A stretch of DNA of 64,000 nt from Bacteroidales bacterium Bact_22 (GTDB lineage: Bacteria; Bacteroidota; Bacteroidia; Bacteroidales; F082), in the NCBI GenBank assembly GCA_001603665.1, contig LUZN01000009.1:1-64000 (forward strand). Reading direction: 5' to 3'. Shown here one piece after another: positions 18,153 to 27,221 of the stretch (position 1 is the stretch's first letter; every line of letters starts with the position of its first letter). The notes beneath the pieces were generated by a model, which searched no databases, was not told where the DNA came from, and saw nothing but the letters and a program-made list of their open reading frames with translations. Both the position numbers and the translations under genes were made by a program.

Positions 18153-19418
18153 TTAATATTTTTCAACAAAATCGGTAATTATCTTGAAAATCGGCTCGTA
18201 AGAAACGAAGATGCCGTTTTCGTATGTATCGTAAATGGTGTGATAATACTGGAAAGCGTCACCGTTTTCGTTTTCGAACAGGATGCACGGCACATGACGT
18301 TCAGCGAACGGATAATGGTCGCTGTTGGCAGCCAGCTCTCCCCTGTTCAAAGCCTCGAAATAATGCTTCTCGCTGTTGATTTTCTCCATCAAAGCGTAGC
18401 CACGGTTGCCCTCGTCGCTGACCTCGCAGTACTGCACCGGGTTGTTGTCGCCTATCATGTCGAGGTTAAACAGATATCTTATCTCGGCGAGCGGCACGAC
18501 AGGGTTGTCGACATAGAACATCGAGCCGTTCAAGCCCGAGTCTTCACCCGAAAACGCTATGAAATACATGTCGTACTCCGGCTTGTTCTTAGCGTAGTGT
18601 TCAGCCAAGGTGACGATAGCCGCCGTTCCCGACGCGTTGTCGTTGGCGCCCGGATAATACACCTTCTTTCCGAGGTTGCCGAGGTGGTCGTAATGAGCCG
18701 TGAACACGAAGCAGCTGTCGTGCCGCTCGCCGTTCACCTTCGCGATGACGTTGAAAAGCTCATAGCCCTGCAGCCATTCATTGTCGACGTCGAGCTTCAC
18801 GTTTTTCACGCCCTCGATGGCCTCTGGAGTCACCCAAACGATAGGTTTTCCCATCACTTTGCTGCCGTAAGCTTTGTAAAATTTTATCGGCGACGTCCAC
18901 GTCTGGATGAAACCGCCAACCGATGAGTCTTTTTTATGCAACGGCTTGAATTCCTTGTGCTTGTACATAAACCAGAAGTCGCACACCACCATGCAGTTTT
19001 CGTATTCCGGCTTTGCCAGGTCGGCATACATCTTCTCGGCATCGAAATTCACCGTATCGACATGATAAACCGGGAACTCGCCGTGCACGCCGGGCGAATA
19101 TTCCCTCATCGAGAAATCGACACCCGGAGTGAGTTTCTTGCCGTCGGCCCACATATCCATCTTTCCGCAGAAAGTGTTGATGTCGATGGTAAACGACTGG
19201 CACTCAACCGCGTCGGCACCTGCCTTCCCAAACTCCTTGACGAGATATTTTCCGGCCTTGTTGGCGCCGTGTTTGGCATAGCCGCGACCCTGATATTTCT
19301 TGGAACTGAGTTCTTTAACGATTTTCTTGTAATGTTTCAAATCCTGAGCGTTTGCTGACGTCTCCGTCAAAAATGCAATGGCGAAAACGGCCATCAATAA
19401 AACCAAAATTTTCTTCAT
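18153..19418 (-). CDS. M28 family metallopeptidase
   Basis: FTAHYDHLG...YYPGANDNASGTAAIVTLAEHY...YFIAFSGEDSGLNGS...NLDMIGD. Confidence 0.92.
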   Translation of the reverse strand: MKKILVLLMAVFAIAFLTETSANAQDLKHYKKIVKELSSKKYQGRGYAKHGANKAGKYLVKEFGKAGADAVECQSFTIDINTFCGKMDMWADGKKLTPGVDFSMREYSPGVHGEFPVYHVDTVNFDAEKMYADLAKPEYENCMVVCDFWFMYKHKEFKPLHKKDSSVGGFIQTWTSPIKFYKAYGSKVMGKPIVWVTPEAIEGVKNVKLDVDNEWLQGYELFNVIAKVNGERHDSCFVFTAHYDHLGNLGKKVYYPGANDNASGTAAIVTLAEHYAKNKPEYDMYFIAFSGEDSGLNGSMFYVDNPVVPLAEIRYLFNLDMIGDNNPVQYCEVSDEGNRGYALMEKINSEKHYFEALNRGELAANSDHYPFAERHVPCILFENENGDAFQYYHTIYDTYENGIFVSYEPIFKIITDFVEKY

Positions 19419-19491
19419 ATTTTTAAATAAGCTGATTTTCAATTCTGCAAAGATACAAAAAATTCTTACCTTTGCGGAAATAATTCACAAT

Positions 19492-20070
19492 ATGAAAAAA
19501 CTGTTTTACACCTTAATATTAATTATCTCCGCGATGATGATTTTTTCTTGCGAAAGCCAGGAAAACAAGGCTATTCGGACGATGTGCCAAGACATCCATA
19601 ATCGATATCCATTGGCCACTTTGCAGGATATCTACAAAACCTGTTACCAGGATTTCTTCGGTGCCGAGCATCTGATGAACGACACCGCTGCAGCGCGACA
19701 ATACATCCATTACGAGCTCGAGCAGTGCCGCGACACCGACCTCAGCCTCATGCCTTTACGCGAGCCCACAGGTTTCCGTCACCGCTTTGTGAGGATCAAC
19801 TTCGCCAACATCGTCGACGGTCAACTCACTGAGGAACAATTAGTTATGATGTTTGTCGGCGCGGCGGCACACGACAACGCTTATAGCGACGACTGGGCAT
19901 CGGAGTGGGCGCTCATCGAGCAGATAGCCCTCGAGGTGAACCCCGACTGGGCTGATGACGAGCTGCAGGCCGAGCTGACGGAAGCAGCCGAGAAGCACTA
20001 CGCGGTACGCCACAGCGAGGCCTTCCGCGAAGCGTACAACCCGCATTATCGCATAGTTCGAAACAAATAA
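19492..20070 (+). CDS. Hypothetical lipoprotein
   Basis: MKKLFYTLILIISAMMIFSCES SPII signal; start moved from 19378 to 19492; TACCTTTG promoter just upstream. Confidence 0.75.
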   Translation: MKKLFYTLILIISAMMIFSCESQENKAIRTMCQDIHNRYPLATLQDIYKTCYQDFFGAEHLMNDTAAARQYIHYELEQCRDTDLSLMPLREPTGFRHRFVRINFANIVDGQLTEEQLVMMFVGAAAHDNAYSDDWASEWALIEQIALEVNPDWADDELQAELTEAAEKHYAVRHSEAFREAYNPHYRIVRNK

Positions 20071-20129
20071 ATCATCATTTTTTAGTATCATTTTTGCAAA
20101 ATTTTGTAATTTTGCGGCGGATTATATCT

Positions 20130-21116
20130 ATGAGAAAGATCGTCATCATATTGCTCTTCGTTTTCGGCAGCCTCAGCGCCTCAGCACAGCTGCTGTACAC
20201 CATCGACGAGTATCTGAGCAATATGTATTACAAGGTAAACTACGACACCGCATACATCGGACGACCGATGGGCACCAAGTGGACGCTGGCATTACGCACC
20301 TATTTCAACTGGACTTCATACAACGTGTCGGGTGTCGAAGAAGGCGATTCCTATAAGTTTCATCTGAGGTCAGAAATCAACCCTAAGATGAGTATATACG
20401 GAGGTTATCTGGGATTCGGCGCCAGCTTGTCGCGAAGCTATAAGAAACTCATCGGTCAAACAGAGCCCGACTGGAGTTTCCGAATGAACAACTACGGCAA
20501 CCGCTTCGGCTTCGAGTTCTCGCTCGCGCAGCTCAACAGCCTAAACGGCACCTTCTCCTTCTGGCAAGACCACTATAAGATTTCGATTGCACTCCCAAGG
20601 GATTTCGTCTCGCAGACCTCGATGTACGCCTCATTTTATTTCGCCACCAACAATACCAAGTTCTCGTATCCTGCAGCATTTACTCATTCTTACATACAGA
20701 AACGCAGTGCCGGCAGCCTCCTCCTCGGCGGCTCCATTAACCTTAACATCACTACCATTGGCGACAGCCTGCAGAACACCGAGATTATCCGTGTGATAAA
20801 TGCCTCGCTCGGCTTAGGCGTCGGCTACGCCTATAACTTTGTGCTGCCTCACGACTGGCTCGTACACGTCTCGGCGCTGCCTTACCTCGTCGTGTTGGGC
20901 GGATCACAATACCGCATCGCCGGCGAACGCGAAGAGTCGTCGGCTGCCGAGTTCCCAGAGTCGGTGATAGTTGGCCGCACCGCCGTGATACACACCATGG
21001 GACGATGGTTCGCGGGAGCATCGGGACAAATAAACTACTATAACATCGAATGCGACGAGATACGTGTCGGCGACAGCCAATGGGAGCTGATAGCGTTCGT
21101 CGGGGTACGACTTTAA
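20130..21116 (+). CDS. DUF4421-like outer-membrane/beta-barrel protein
   Basis: Signal peptide; DTAYIGRPMGTKWTLALRTYFNWTSYNV...GGYLGFGASLS...NTEIIRVINASLGLGVGYAYNFVLPHDWLVHVSALPYLVV. Confidence 0.8.
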   Translation: MRKIVIILLFVFGSLSASAQLLYTIDEYLSNMYYKVNYDTAYIGRPMGTKWTLALRTYFNWTSYNVSGVEEGDSYKFHLRSEINPKMSIYGGYLGFGASLSRSYKKLIGQTEPDWSFRMNNYGNRFGFEFSLAQLNSLNGTFSFWQDHYKISIALPRDFVSQTSMYASFYFATNNTKFSYPAAFTHSYIQKRSAGSLLLGGSINLNITTIGDSLQNTEIIRVINASLGLGVGYAYNFVLPHDWLVHVSALPYLVVLGGSQYRIAGEREESSAAEFPESVIVGRTAVIHTMGRWFAGASGQINYYNIECDEIRVGDSQWELIAFVGVRL

Positions 21117-21526
21117 TTCTGATTCTGTGCTTTTATGATACGATTGTAGAGCTCAGGGAGCCTCTTAGCAATGACAACCGGACGGCCGTTCTCGGTGAAG
21201 CAGTGCACGCTGTGACCTTCGGCCACGAGCTTTCCGTCCTTCCGCATGATATATTTGAATTCGAACTTCAGGTCGCTCATATTGCAAATCGACACCTCCA
21301 CCTCCACCATGTCTTTAAAAGTGGTCGGACTCTTGTATTTGCACTCTATCGACACCACCGGCGACACCACACCATCGGCTTCGATCTTGTCGAAACCCCA
21401 GCCTAGCTTGTCGAGGTAATCGATACGTGCTTCCTCCATGATTCTCACATAGTTAGAGTGATGGGTGATGCCCATGCGGTCACATTCGTAATATCTTATC
21501 TCGTGTTTGTAGATATGCATTTTCAA
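21113..21526 (-). CDS. Acyl-CoA thioesterase (4HBT/hotdog)
   Basis: HKHEIRYYECDRMGITHHSNYVRIMEEARIDYLDKLG. Confidence 0.93.
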   Translation of the reverse strand: MKMHIYKHEIRYYECDRMGITHHSNYVRIMEEARIDYLDKLGWGFDKIEADGVVSPVVSIECKYKSPTTFKDMVEVEVSICNMSDLKFEFKYIMRKDGKLVAEGHSVHCFTENGRPVVIAKRLPELYNRIIKAQNQN

Positions 21527-21528
21527 AA

Positions 21529-22596
21529 TTATTTACATCTTATAATCAACTGACTACCAGAGGTATAGGTGAAATCGTCGTCATACATGCGGCCGGTGTG
21601 CTCCGTCTCTTCCTCGTATTCTTTCCTCTCCCCTCTCTTGATGGTCTCGTTGAAAGCTTCTTTATGATCATTTGTAAAGCCCGCCTTCACCACATAAGTC
21701 ACGCTGTCGTCGGTCATTTCTTTAATCTCGAGATAGGCGTAGTCGCTGTTGATATGGAAATCGCCGTTGTATAACACCATCGCCTCGTTGTAGTAGTTTT
21801 TACCTTCTTTAGCTATTATGATACATCTCAGAGCCTCTGAATATCCGAAGCCGTGATGCGACTCCGCCACCATAAGAAGAATCGGCTTCTTGTCACCATC
21901 GCAGCCCTCGACTTCAATGGTGTCGAAGTCAATGTTTCCATCTTTCCATATGGCGTTGAACTTCACTCCGTTGCTAAAGGTGTAGATGCCTTTGCCGCTG
22001 CAGTAGCCTTCCAGGAACTCGCACACGTCGCCGTTCACCAGCTTATGTACGCAAGGTCCCACGAGTCGGCCTTCCTCAAACTCGCCCTCGTATGTCTCTT
22101 GCCCTTTGGCGAAGTTGCCATCGTAGCCGTCTTTCACAATCACTCCGTGGCCATGACGTTTGCCTTCCTTGAAGCCGCCGGTATAGACCTCCGTTATGGT
22201 GCTAAGATGCATTCCATGCTCGTCGCTGGTGGTCTGCGTGCCTTGGCCGTGCTCCATATCGTCGAGCCATTCGCCCTCGTATTTATAGGTATGGCTTGCG
22301 CCGCCGCCCATCGAATAACGTTTGTAGGTACCTTTGCCGCAGCGTTTGTCGTCTTTCCATTCGCCTTCATACTCAGCTACATAGCCATTCAGCTCGTAGT
22401 CCATATAGCCGAAGCCGTCCTTCTTCCCGTTTTTGAACTCGCCCTCGTAGTAATCGTGGCGTCCGCTGCCCGTTGGACTTGGCGCTTTGAGATAACCCTT
22501 GCCGTGCGGCTTTCCTTGCTCGTTGAGTGCGCCGTCGTAGATGCTGCCATTAGGAAGCCTGATGGAGTTGGCTGAGTTTTTATGGAATGGTCTCAT
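21529..22596 (-). CDS. MORN repeat protein
   Basis: YYEGEFKNGKKDGFGYM, YEGEWKDDKRCGKGTYK, YEGEWLDDMEHGQGTQ, YTGGFKEGKRHGHGVI repeats. Confidence 0.92.
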   Translation of the reverse strand: MRPFHKNSANSIRLPNGSIYDGALNEQGKPHGKGYLKAPSPTGSGRHDYYEGEFKNGKKDGFGYMDYELNGYVAEYEGEWKDDKRCGKGTYKRYSMGGGASHTYKYEGEWLDDMEHGQGTQTTSDEHGMHLSTITEVYTGGFKEGKRHGHGVIVKDGYDGNFAKGQETYEGEFEEGRLVGPCVHKLVNGDVCEFLEGYCSGKGIYTFSNGVKFNAIWKDGNIDFDTIEVEGCDGDKKPILLMVAESHHGFGYSEALRCIIIAKEGKNYYNEAMVLYNGDFHINSDYAYLEIKEMTDDSVTYVVKAGFTNDHKEAFNETIKRGERKEYEEETEHTGRMYDDDFTYTSGSQLIIRCK

Positions 22597-22599
22597 AGT

Positions 22600-24093
22600 T
22601 TAATTTCCTCCGTTTAACCTGATAAGAGTCGAGATAACACGTCCTGCGCCGCCGCCTTCGCCTTCGGCGATGATATGAACCTGACCGGCATCTTCGCCTA
22701 TCACGCTGAAGTAGAAATTCAGCTTACGGCCGTCGATGAGCATGCAGTTGCTGTTGAATGTCAACGCGTTATAGTTATATTCCCAGTCGGCATATGAGCC
22801 TTGGACTATCAACGAAGCATATTGGCTGATGTCGTCCCAGGTGATAGCATGGTTCATCGCGTAGCCGACGGCCATGTCGCAAACACGGAAAACTGTCGGA
22901 TTCGACTCATTATCAAGGACATAAGCCACGCCGTTGGTATATTGTCGGGCATCCGAAGGGAAATATTCAGGCAACGGCATGATGTTGGTCCAGCCGTTTG
23001 TCAGATCCAGGCAGTTGATATTGTCGTTTTGCAGCCACGACATTGTCGTACCATGGAACACCGGGCGATAATACCCTACAGTGCCGAGGGTGAGATTTAC
23101 AAAATAATCCACACTTGTTATAGGTGCGCTCACATCGACGGTCTCATTTGCCATATTTATCTCCACCTTACGGAAATCGGTCTCCGAATGGTTCGAATAT
23201 TCATTCACTGTCATGATATACAGCTTATCGCCGACCGACAGCAGCTGCGAAGTCGTATACATCGCTCCATTGGCATTAGGCACCAGAACCTGCCTGATGG
23301 TATAATCGTTCGGGAATATCACGAAAGGCTGGATGTTCCAATACCCCTGACTGTTGATGTTATAGCCTATCATAGCCCCCACCACGCCGTCGTCATGAGC
23401 AGGATATACGCTCTCTGCATATATGCCGTCAGGAATCATCGTAGTGACGCTGATGCTGTTGCCATTATCTTTGAGATAATAAATCTGGCTGCCGTCTTCA
23501 TTCCATTTTATCTCCACGATGTCGCCGCCGTATTGTTCCACAACGCCGTAGAAATCGGTCGGGCGCTCAAGGCCGTAGTTCACGATGTTATAAGGACGTC
23601 CGTCATCCAACGTCCATCTGAATATTGCGCCGTCGGTCTTCCTCACGAGATAATGTATACCGTCGTAATTACTAATCAGTTTATTGATCTCATTCCGAGT
23701 ATCGGAGTCGAGCTCTTCAATGCCGGGATAGAAATGGCGGCAGTCGAACAGCCAAAGCCAGTCTTCGCCTATCTGATAGATGTAATGAATCTTCAGCTGG
23801 AGGTTGGCTTTAACGAGATTAGCAGTACCCTCGTCGCCTTCCACTTCGATGGTATATTCCACCGATTCGAGCATTCCGTCTTCGTTGACTATATACAAAG
23901 GAGTGTATTCCGAGTCGTCCTTTGCCGGAGTGTCGGCCAGAGCGAGCATTGTGGCATGCGTGAGGTCCATCTTCTTGAACTTCATGTTACTCAAGCCGTG
24001 ATTATCGTCGCTACCATTATTTTTCTTGCAGCCGACGCCGATCATAAGCAGCACTGTGACCGCCATCATCATTTTAAAAATTCTTGTTTTCAT
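22600..24093 (-). CDS. Lipoprotein, paralog of 7280-8746
   Basis: SPII signal VLLMIGVGCKKNN; collinear with the 488-aa paralog. Confidence 0.8.
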   Translation of the reverse strand: MKTRIFKMMMAVTVLLMIGVGCKKNNGSDDNHGLSNMKFKKMDLTHATMLALADTPAKDDSEYTPLYIVNEDGMLESVEYTIEVEGDEGTANLVKANLQLKIHYIYQIGEDWLWLFDCRHFYPGIEELDSDTRNEINKLISNYDGIHYLVRKTDGAIFRWTLDDGRPYNIVNYGLERPTDFYGVVEQYGGDIVEIKWNEDGSQIYYLKDNGNSISVTTMIPDGIYAESVYPAHDDGVVGAMIGYNINSQGYWNIQPFVIFPNDYTIRQVLVPNANGAMYTTSQLLSVGDKLYIMTVNEYSNHSETDFRKVEINMANETVDVSAPITSVDYFVNLTLGTVGYYRPVFHGTTMSWLQNDNINCLDLTNGWTNIMPLPEYFPSDARQYTNGVAYVLDNESNPTVFRVCDMAVGYAMNHAITWDDISQYASLIVQGSYADWEYNYNALTFNSNCMLIDGRKLNFYFSVIGEDAGQVHIIAEGEGGGAGRVISTLIRLNGGN

Positions 24094-24165
24094 ATCTTTT
24101 TAGAATATTTCTGACCGCAAAGATATGAAAATTTCTTGAATTATCAAAATAATTTTTCCTTGAAA

Positions 24166-25053
24166 CTAATCGAATGGCTCGACGTGGACGCCGACATGGG
24201 TTTCTGGGCCGTATTTGCTGCGTAGGAGATTTTCTATTTCTGTTGCCTTGTCGTGAGCTTGCGTCAGGGTGATGTCGCCGTTCATTTTGATATGCAGCTC
24301 AATGGCGTAGTGGTTTCCAACGCGGCGTGTCTTGAGGTTATGCGGATTGCCGACATTTTTAACCTCCGAGACCATCTTCAAAATCTCTTGCTCCACGCTC
24401 TCTGGCAACGCCTTGTCGGTGAGGTCGCCGACGCCGTTTTTCAACAGGTCGAACGCCACCTTGCCAATGAAAACGCCAACAACAACCGAGGCTATCGGGT
24501 CGAGGATAACCCACCGCTGGCCGAGGAAGATGGCGCCTCCGACACCCACCAAGGTGCCGATCGACGAAAGCGCATCGCTGCGATGATGCCAGGCGTTGGC
24601 TTCGAGTGCCTGCGAGTCGAGTTTGCGGGCTTTTATTATGGAATAGCGATACACTGCCTCTTTGAGCAATATCGAGGCCACGGCAGCCCAGAGTGCGAGC
24701 ATGCCCGGCGCTTCAAGGGTCTGTCCTTCAAAGAAGTCGTCGATCTTCGTCACGCCGTTGCTGATGATACCGAGAGCCACCACCACGAGCATCAGCCCGA
24801 TGATAGTCAACGCCAACGTCTCGAACTTGCCGTGGCCGTATTCGTGCGACTTATCCTTAGGCTTGCCACTGATCTTGACGAACACAAGCACCACGATGTC
24901 GGTAAGGAAATCCGACAAAGAATGTACGGCGTCGGCGACCATCGCGGAACTGTGTCCCAGCACGCCTGCGACGAACTTCAGCACCAGCAGCAACACGTTG
25001 ACCACGCTGCCGATGATCGTAACCTTGAATATTTCTTTTGTTCGATCCATCAA
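24166..25053 (-). CDS. Cation diffusion facilitator family transporter
   Basis: SSAMVADAVHSLSDFLTDIVVLV...HEYGHGKFETLA...NAWHHRSDALSSIGTLVGV. Confidence 0.95.
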   Translation of the reverse strand: MMDRTKEIFKVTIIGSVVNVLLLVLKFVAGVLGHSSAMVADAVHSLSDFLTDIVVLVFVKISGKPKDKSHEYGHGKFETLALTIIGLMLVVVALGIISNGVTKIDDFFEGQTLEAPGMLALWAAVASILLKEAVYRYSIIKARKLDSQALEANAWHHRSDALSSIGTLVGVGGAIFLGQRWVILDPIASVVVGVFIGKVAFDLLKNGVGDLTDKALPESVEQEILKMVSEVKNVGNPHNLKTRRVGNHYAIELHIKMNGDITLTQAHDKATEIENLLRSKYGPETHVGVHVEPFD

Positions 25054-25346
25054 ATCAATTCAATATAAAACGAAACCGGACGGAATCCATCGTTGCAGCT
25101 TATCATTGCTGAATTGGGATTCTTCATCCATCCGTCGTAAAAATTACCGCGACCGGCTGCCAATTCCTGCACAAACCAACGCATCGACTCCCAGGCGCTG
25201 TCGCACATCCCCTCAGGCTTTGCGCCATCGACGGAAATCCACGACTGGCCTTCACGCACATCGCAAGTATGCTCAATAGGATTCTCGAATTTCGCCTGCA
25301 AATCCTGATAGTTTGCCTTCCTTATCGCAGTGATTTTGACGTTCAT
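25050..25346 (-). CDS. TIGR04076-like family protein
   Basis: VREGQSWISVDGAKPEGMCDSAWESMRWFVQELAAGRGNFYDGWMKNPNSAMISCNDGFRPVSFYIE. Confidence 0.75.
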   Translation of the reverse strand: MNVKITAIRKANYQDLQAKFENPIEHTCDVREGQSWISVDGAKPEGMCDSAWESMRWFVQELAAGRGNFYDGWMKNPNSAMISCNDGFRPVSFYIELI

Positions 25347-25347
25347 G

Positions 25348-25809
25348 TTATCTAATCTGATAGTTTTTCATTCTCTCTTCAGCCATCTTTTCAAACTTCG
25401 TTCCCGGCTTGCCGTAGTTGGCATAAGGATAGATGCTGATGCCGCCGCGAGGCAGGAACAACCCCAAAACCTCGATGTAACGCGGATCCATCAGCTTTAC
25501 CAAATCGTTGAGAATGATGTTGATGACATCCTCATGAAAATCGCCATGATTTCTGAAAGAAAACATATAAAGTTTCAAACTCTTGCTTTCAACCATTCTC
25601 TTATCGGGGATGTACATTATCTTAATCTCAGCAAAATCAGGCTGTCCGGTGATAGGGCAAAGCGCGGTGAACTCAGGGCAGTTGAACTGTACCCAGTAGT
25701 CGCGCTCAGGATGCTGATTTTCAAAGGCCTCCAAGACCTCCGGCGCGTATGTCTCCGGGATCTCCGAATAGCGGCCTAACGACTGCAAATGATCTTGTTT
25801 TCTATCCAT
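25348..25809 (-). CDS. queF: NADPH-dependent 7-cyano-7-deazaguanine reductase (preQ1 synthase)
   Basis: [60 protein letters not shown]. Confidence 0.96.
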   Translation of the reverse strand: MDRKQDHLQSLGRYSEIPETYAPEVLEAFENQHPERDYWVQFNCPEFTALCPITGQPDFAEIKIMYIPDKRMVESKSLKLYMFSFRNHGDFHEDVINIILNDLVKLMDPRYIEVLGLFLPRGGISIYPYANYGKPGTKFEKMAEERMKNYQIR

Positions 25810-25855
25810 TTTATGATTTAAGATTCAAAGATTTAAAGATTTAAAATTTAAAGAT

Positions 25856-26542
25856 TTATTTGAAAATGTTGTACGATATGTTGTTGTCGTAAACATCAAT
25901 ATTTTCTGCTTTTTTCACCCATTTCACCACTCTAATCGTCACCGGAAGGATGATGATTTCGTAAGCGGTCTTGAGCGCCACCTGCCAAAGCACGAAACTT
26001 GGCATCTGATCAATCGGGACAATGCCTATCAATGCCACAGGGAAGAAGATAACCGAGTCGCAGAACTCGCCGAGCAGGGTGCTCAATACGGCACGGACGG
26101 TGAAGCGTTTGCCGTTGTCGCGCACCTTCATCTTGCTCATCACGAAGGCGTTGAGGAACGAGCCGACCAAGAAGGCTAAAAATGAAGCTAACACGATTCT
26201 CGGAGCTATGCCGAAGATGGCGTGGAAGCCAATGCCTGCTGGTGTTTCCTGCCACCATGCCACGCCAGGGATGAGGTCGATGAGCCATCCGAGGATGACG
26301 AAGAAGAAGTTCAGTGCGAAGGCCATCCAGATGAGAGTCTTGGCCCTGCGGAAGCCCCACACCTCGCTCACCACGTCGTTGACGATGTAGCTGATTGGGA
26401 ACACGAAGATTGCTCCGGTGAAATTAGCCGGACCGAATGAGATTTGTTTTGTGGCGAAGAGGTTCGCCATCATTAAACTTGCAGTAAACAGCGTCGCTAA
26501 GATCAAATACAGCACGCTGACTTGATGATTTTTTTGTGTCAT
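25856..26542 (-). CDS. Queuosine precursor transporter (YhhQ/VUT-1 family)
   Basis: FPISYIVNDVVSEVWGFRRAKTLIWMAF...RIVLASFLAFLVGSFLNAFVMSKMK...LGEFCDSVIFFPVALIG. Confidence 0.94.
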   Translation of the reverse strand: MTQKNHQVSVLYLILATLFTASLMMANLFATKQISFGPANFTGAIFVFPISYIVNDVVSEVWGFRRAKTLIWMAFALNFFFVILGWLIDLIPGVAWWQETPAGIGFHAIFGIAPRIVLASFLAFLVGSFLNAFVMSKMKVRDNGKRFTVRAVLSTLLGEFCDSVIFFPVALIGIVPIDQMPSFVLWQVALKTAYEIIILPVTIRVVKWVKKAENIDVYDNNISYNIFK

Positions 26543-26544
26543 TT

Positions 26545-26580
26545 TCTTGTTTTGTTAAAGGGGGTTTAGCAAGTACCCCT
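26545..26580 (-). ncRNA. preQ1-I riboswitch aptamer
   Basis: Minus-strand AGGGGTACTTGCTAAACCCCCTTTAACAAAACAAGA: P1 AGGGG/CCCCT, P2 pseudoknot CUUG/CAAG, conserved C after CUUG, A-rich tail; ends 2 nt before the transporter ATG; queF is the next gene. Confidence 0.9.
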
Positions 26581-26596
26581 GGTTAGTAAATCGCTG

Positions 26597-26604
26597 CAAA
26601 ATTA
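26597..26604 (-). promoter_or_regulatory. Bacteroidota -7 box TAATTTTG for the riboswitch/transporter transcript
   Basis: CAAAATTA on + strand, placed so the transcript starts just before the aptamer. Confidence 0.5.
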
Positions 26605-26628
26605 CGAATTTTTTCAATACTCAAAACA

Positions 26629-26700
26629 TTTTTAATGCCCTTTGCAGAAATGCGACCTACCACAGGGTACTGTTGAGCATTTCGAAAAGGGTATTAAAAA
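26629..26700. repeat. Large imperfect inverted repeat (~24-bp arms, 23-nt loop)
   Basis: TTTTTAATGCCCTTTGCAGAAATGC (26629-26653) against GCATTTCGAAAAGGGTATTAAAAA (26677-26700), loop containing TACC-ACAG-GGTA. Confidence 0.85.
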
Positions 26701-26735
26701 TGGCAATAAAAATGCTATAACTGGATTCTTTTTTG

Positions 26736-26743
26736 TATATTTG
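26736..26743 (+). promoter_or_regulatory. Bacteroidota -7 box TATATTTG
   Basis: TAnnTTTGC 18 bp upstream of the thioesterase ATG. Confidence 0.55.
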
Positions 26744-26760
26744 CAGATAAATTCATAGTT

Positions 26761-27219
26761 ATGAAAGCAACCTATTCGCAACGCCTTATCAAGCTGGCCG
26801 ACCTCAACCATCATCAGACTTTCTTTGCAGGTCGCTGCTCTGAATATTTCCTCGAGAGCTCGTATTTTGCTGTGGCTCAATATGTTGACACAAAAGACAC
26901 CGTCCTTCTCGTGCTTCACGGAATAGATTTCAAATTCCCGATCTTCGCGGGCGATATCGTCACATTCGAAAGCAAAGTCATAGCTGCAGGACGCTCTACC
27001 TTGACCGTCTACACCAAGATGTACCGCAGTCGCGAGCCCGAAAAGATTGCCGCCGACGGCTTTGCCACCTTCTCATATCTCGACGAAAACCATCATTCGA
27101 AGCCACATGGCGTGGTGATAACACCCGAGACTGACGAGGAACGCTGGCTTAACAAGCAGGCTGTCGAGGTTCTTGAAGAATCGAAACAACGTGCCAAAGC
27201 AATGAACGCCGCACATTAA
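26761..27219 (+). CDS. Hotdog acyl-CoA thioesterase
   Basis: GIDFKFPIFAGDIVTFESKVIAAGRSTLTVYTKMYRSREPEKIAADGFATFSYLDE. Confidence 0.85.
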   Translation: MKATYSQRLIKLADLNHHQTFFAGRCSEYFLESSYFAVAQYVDTKDTVLLVLHGIDFKFPIFAGDIVTFESKVIAAGRSTLTVYTKMYRSREPEKIAADGFATFSYLDENHHSKPHGVVITPETDEERWLNKQAVEVLEESKQRAKAMNAAH

Positions 27220-27221
27220 TT

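Noticed and set aside
22801-24114. 437-aa plus-strand ORF antisense to the lipoprotein paralog
   Set aside because: Composition (His/Ile/Val/Arg-rich, no domain) is typical of an antisense shadow frame; the minus-strand lipoprotein has a signal peptide and paralog.
26632-26919. 95-aa minus-strand ORF over the inverted repeat
   Set aside because: Antisense to the thioesterase and its promoter; no domain or start context.
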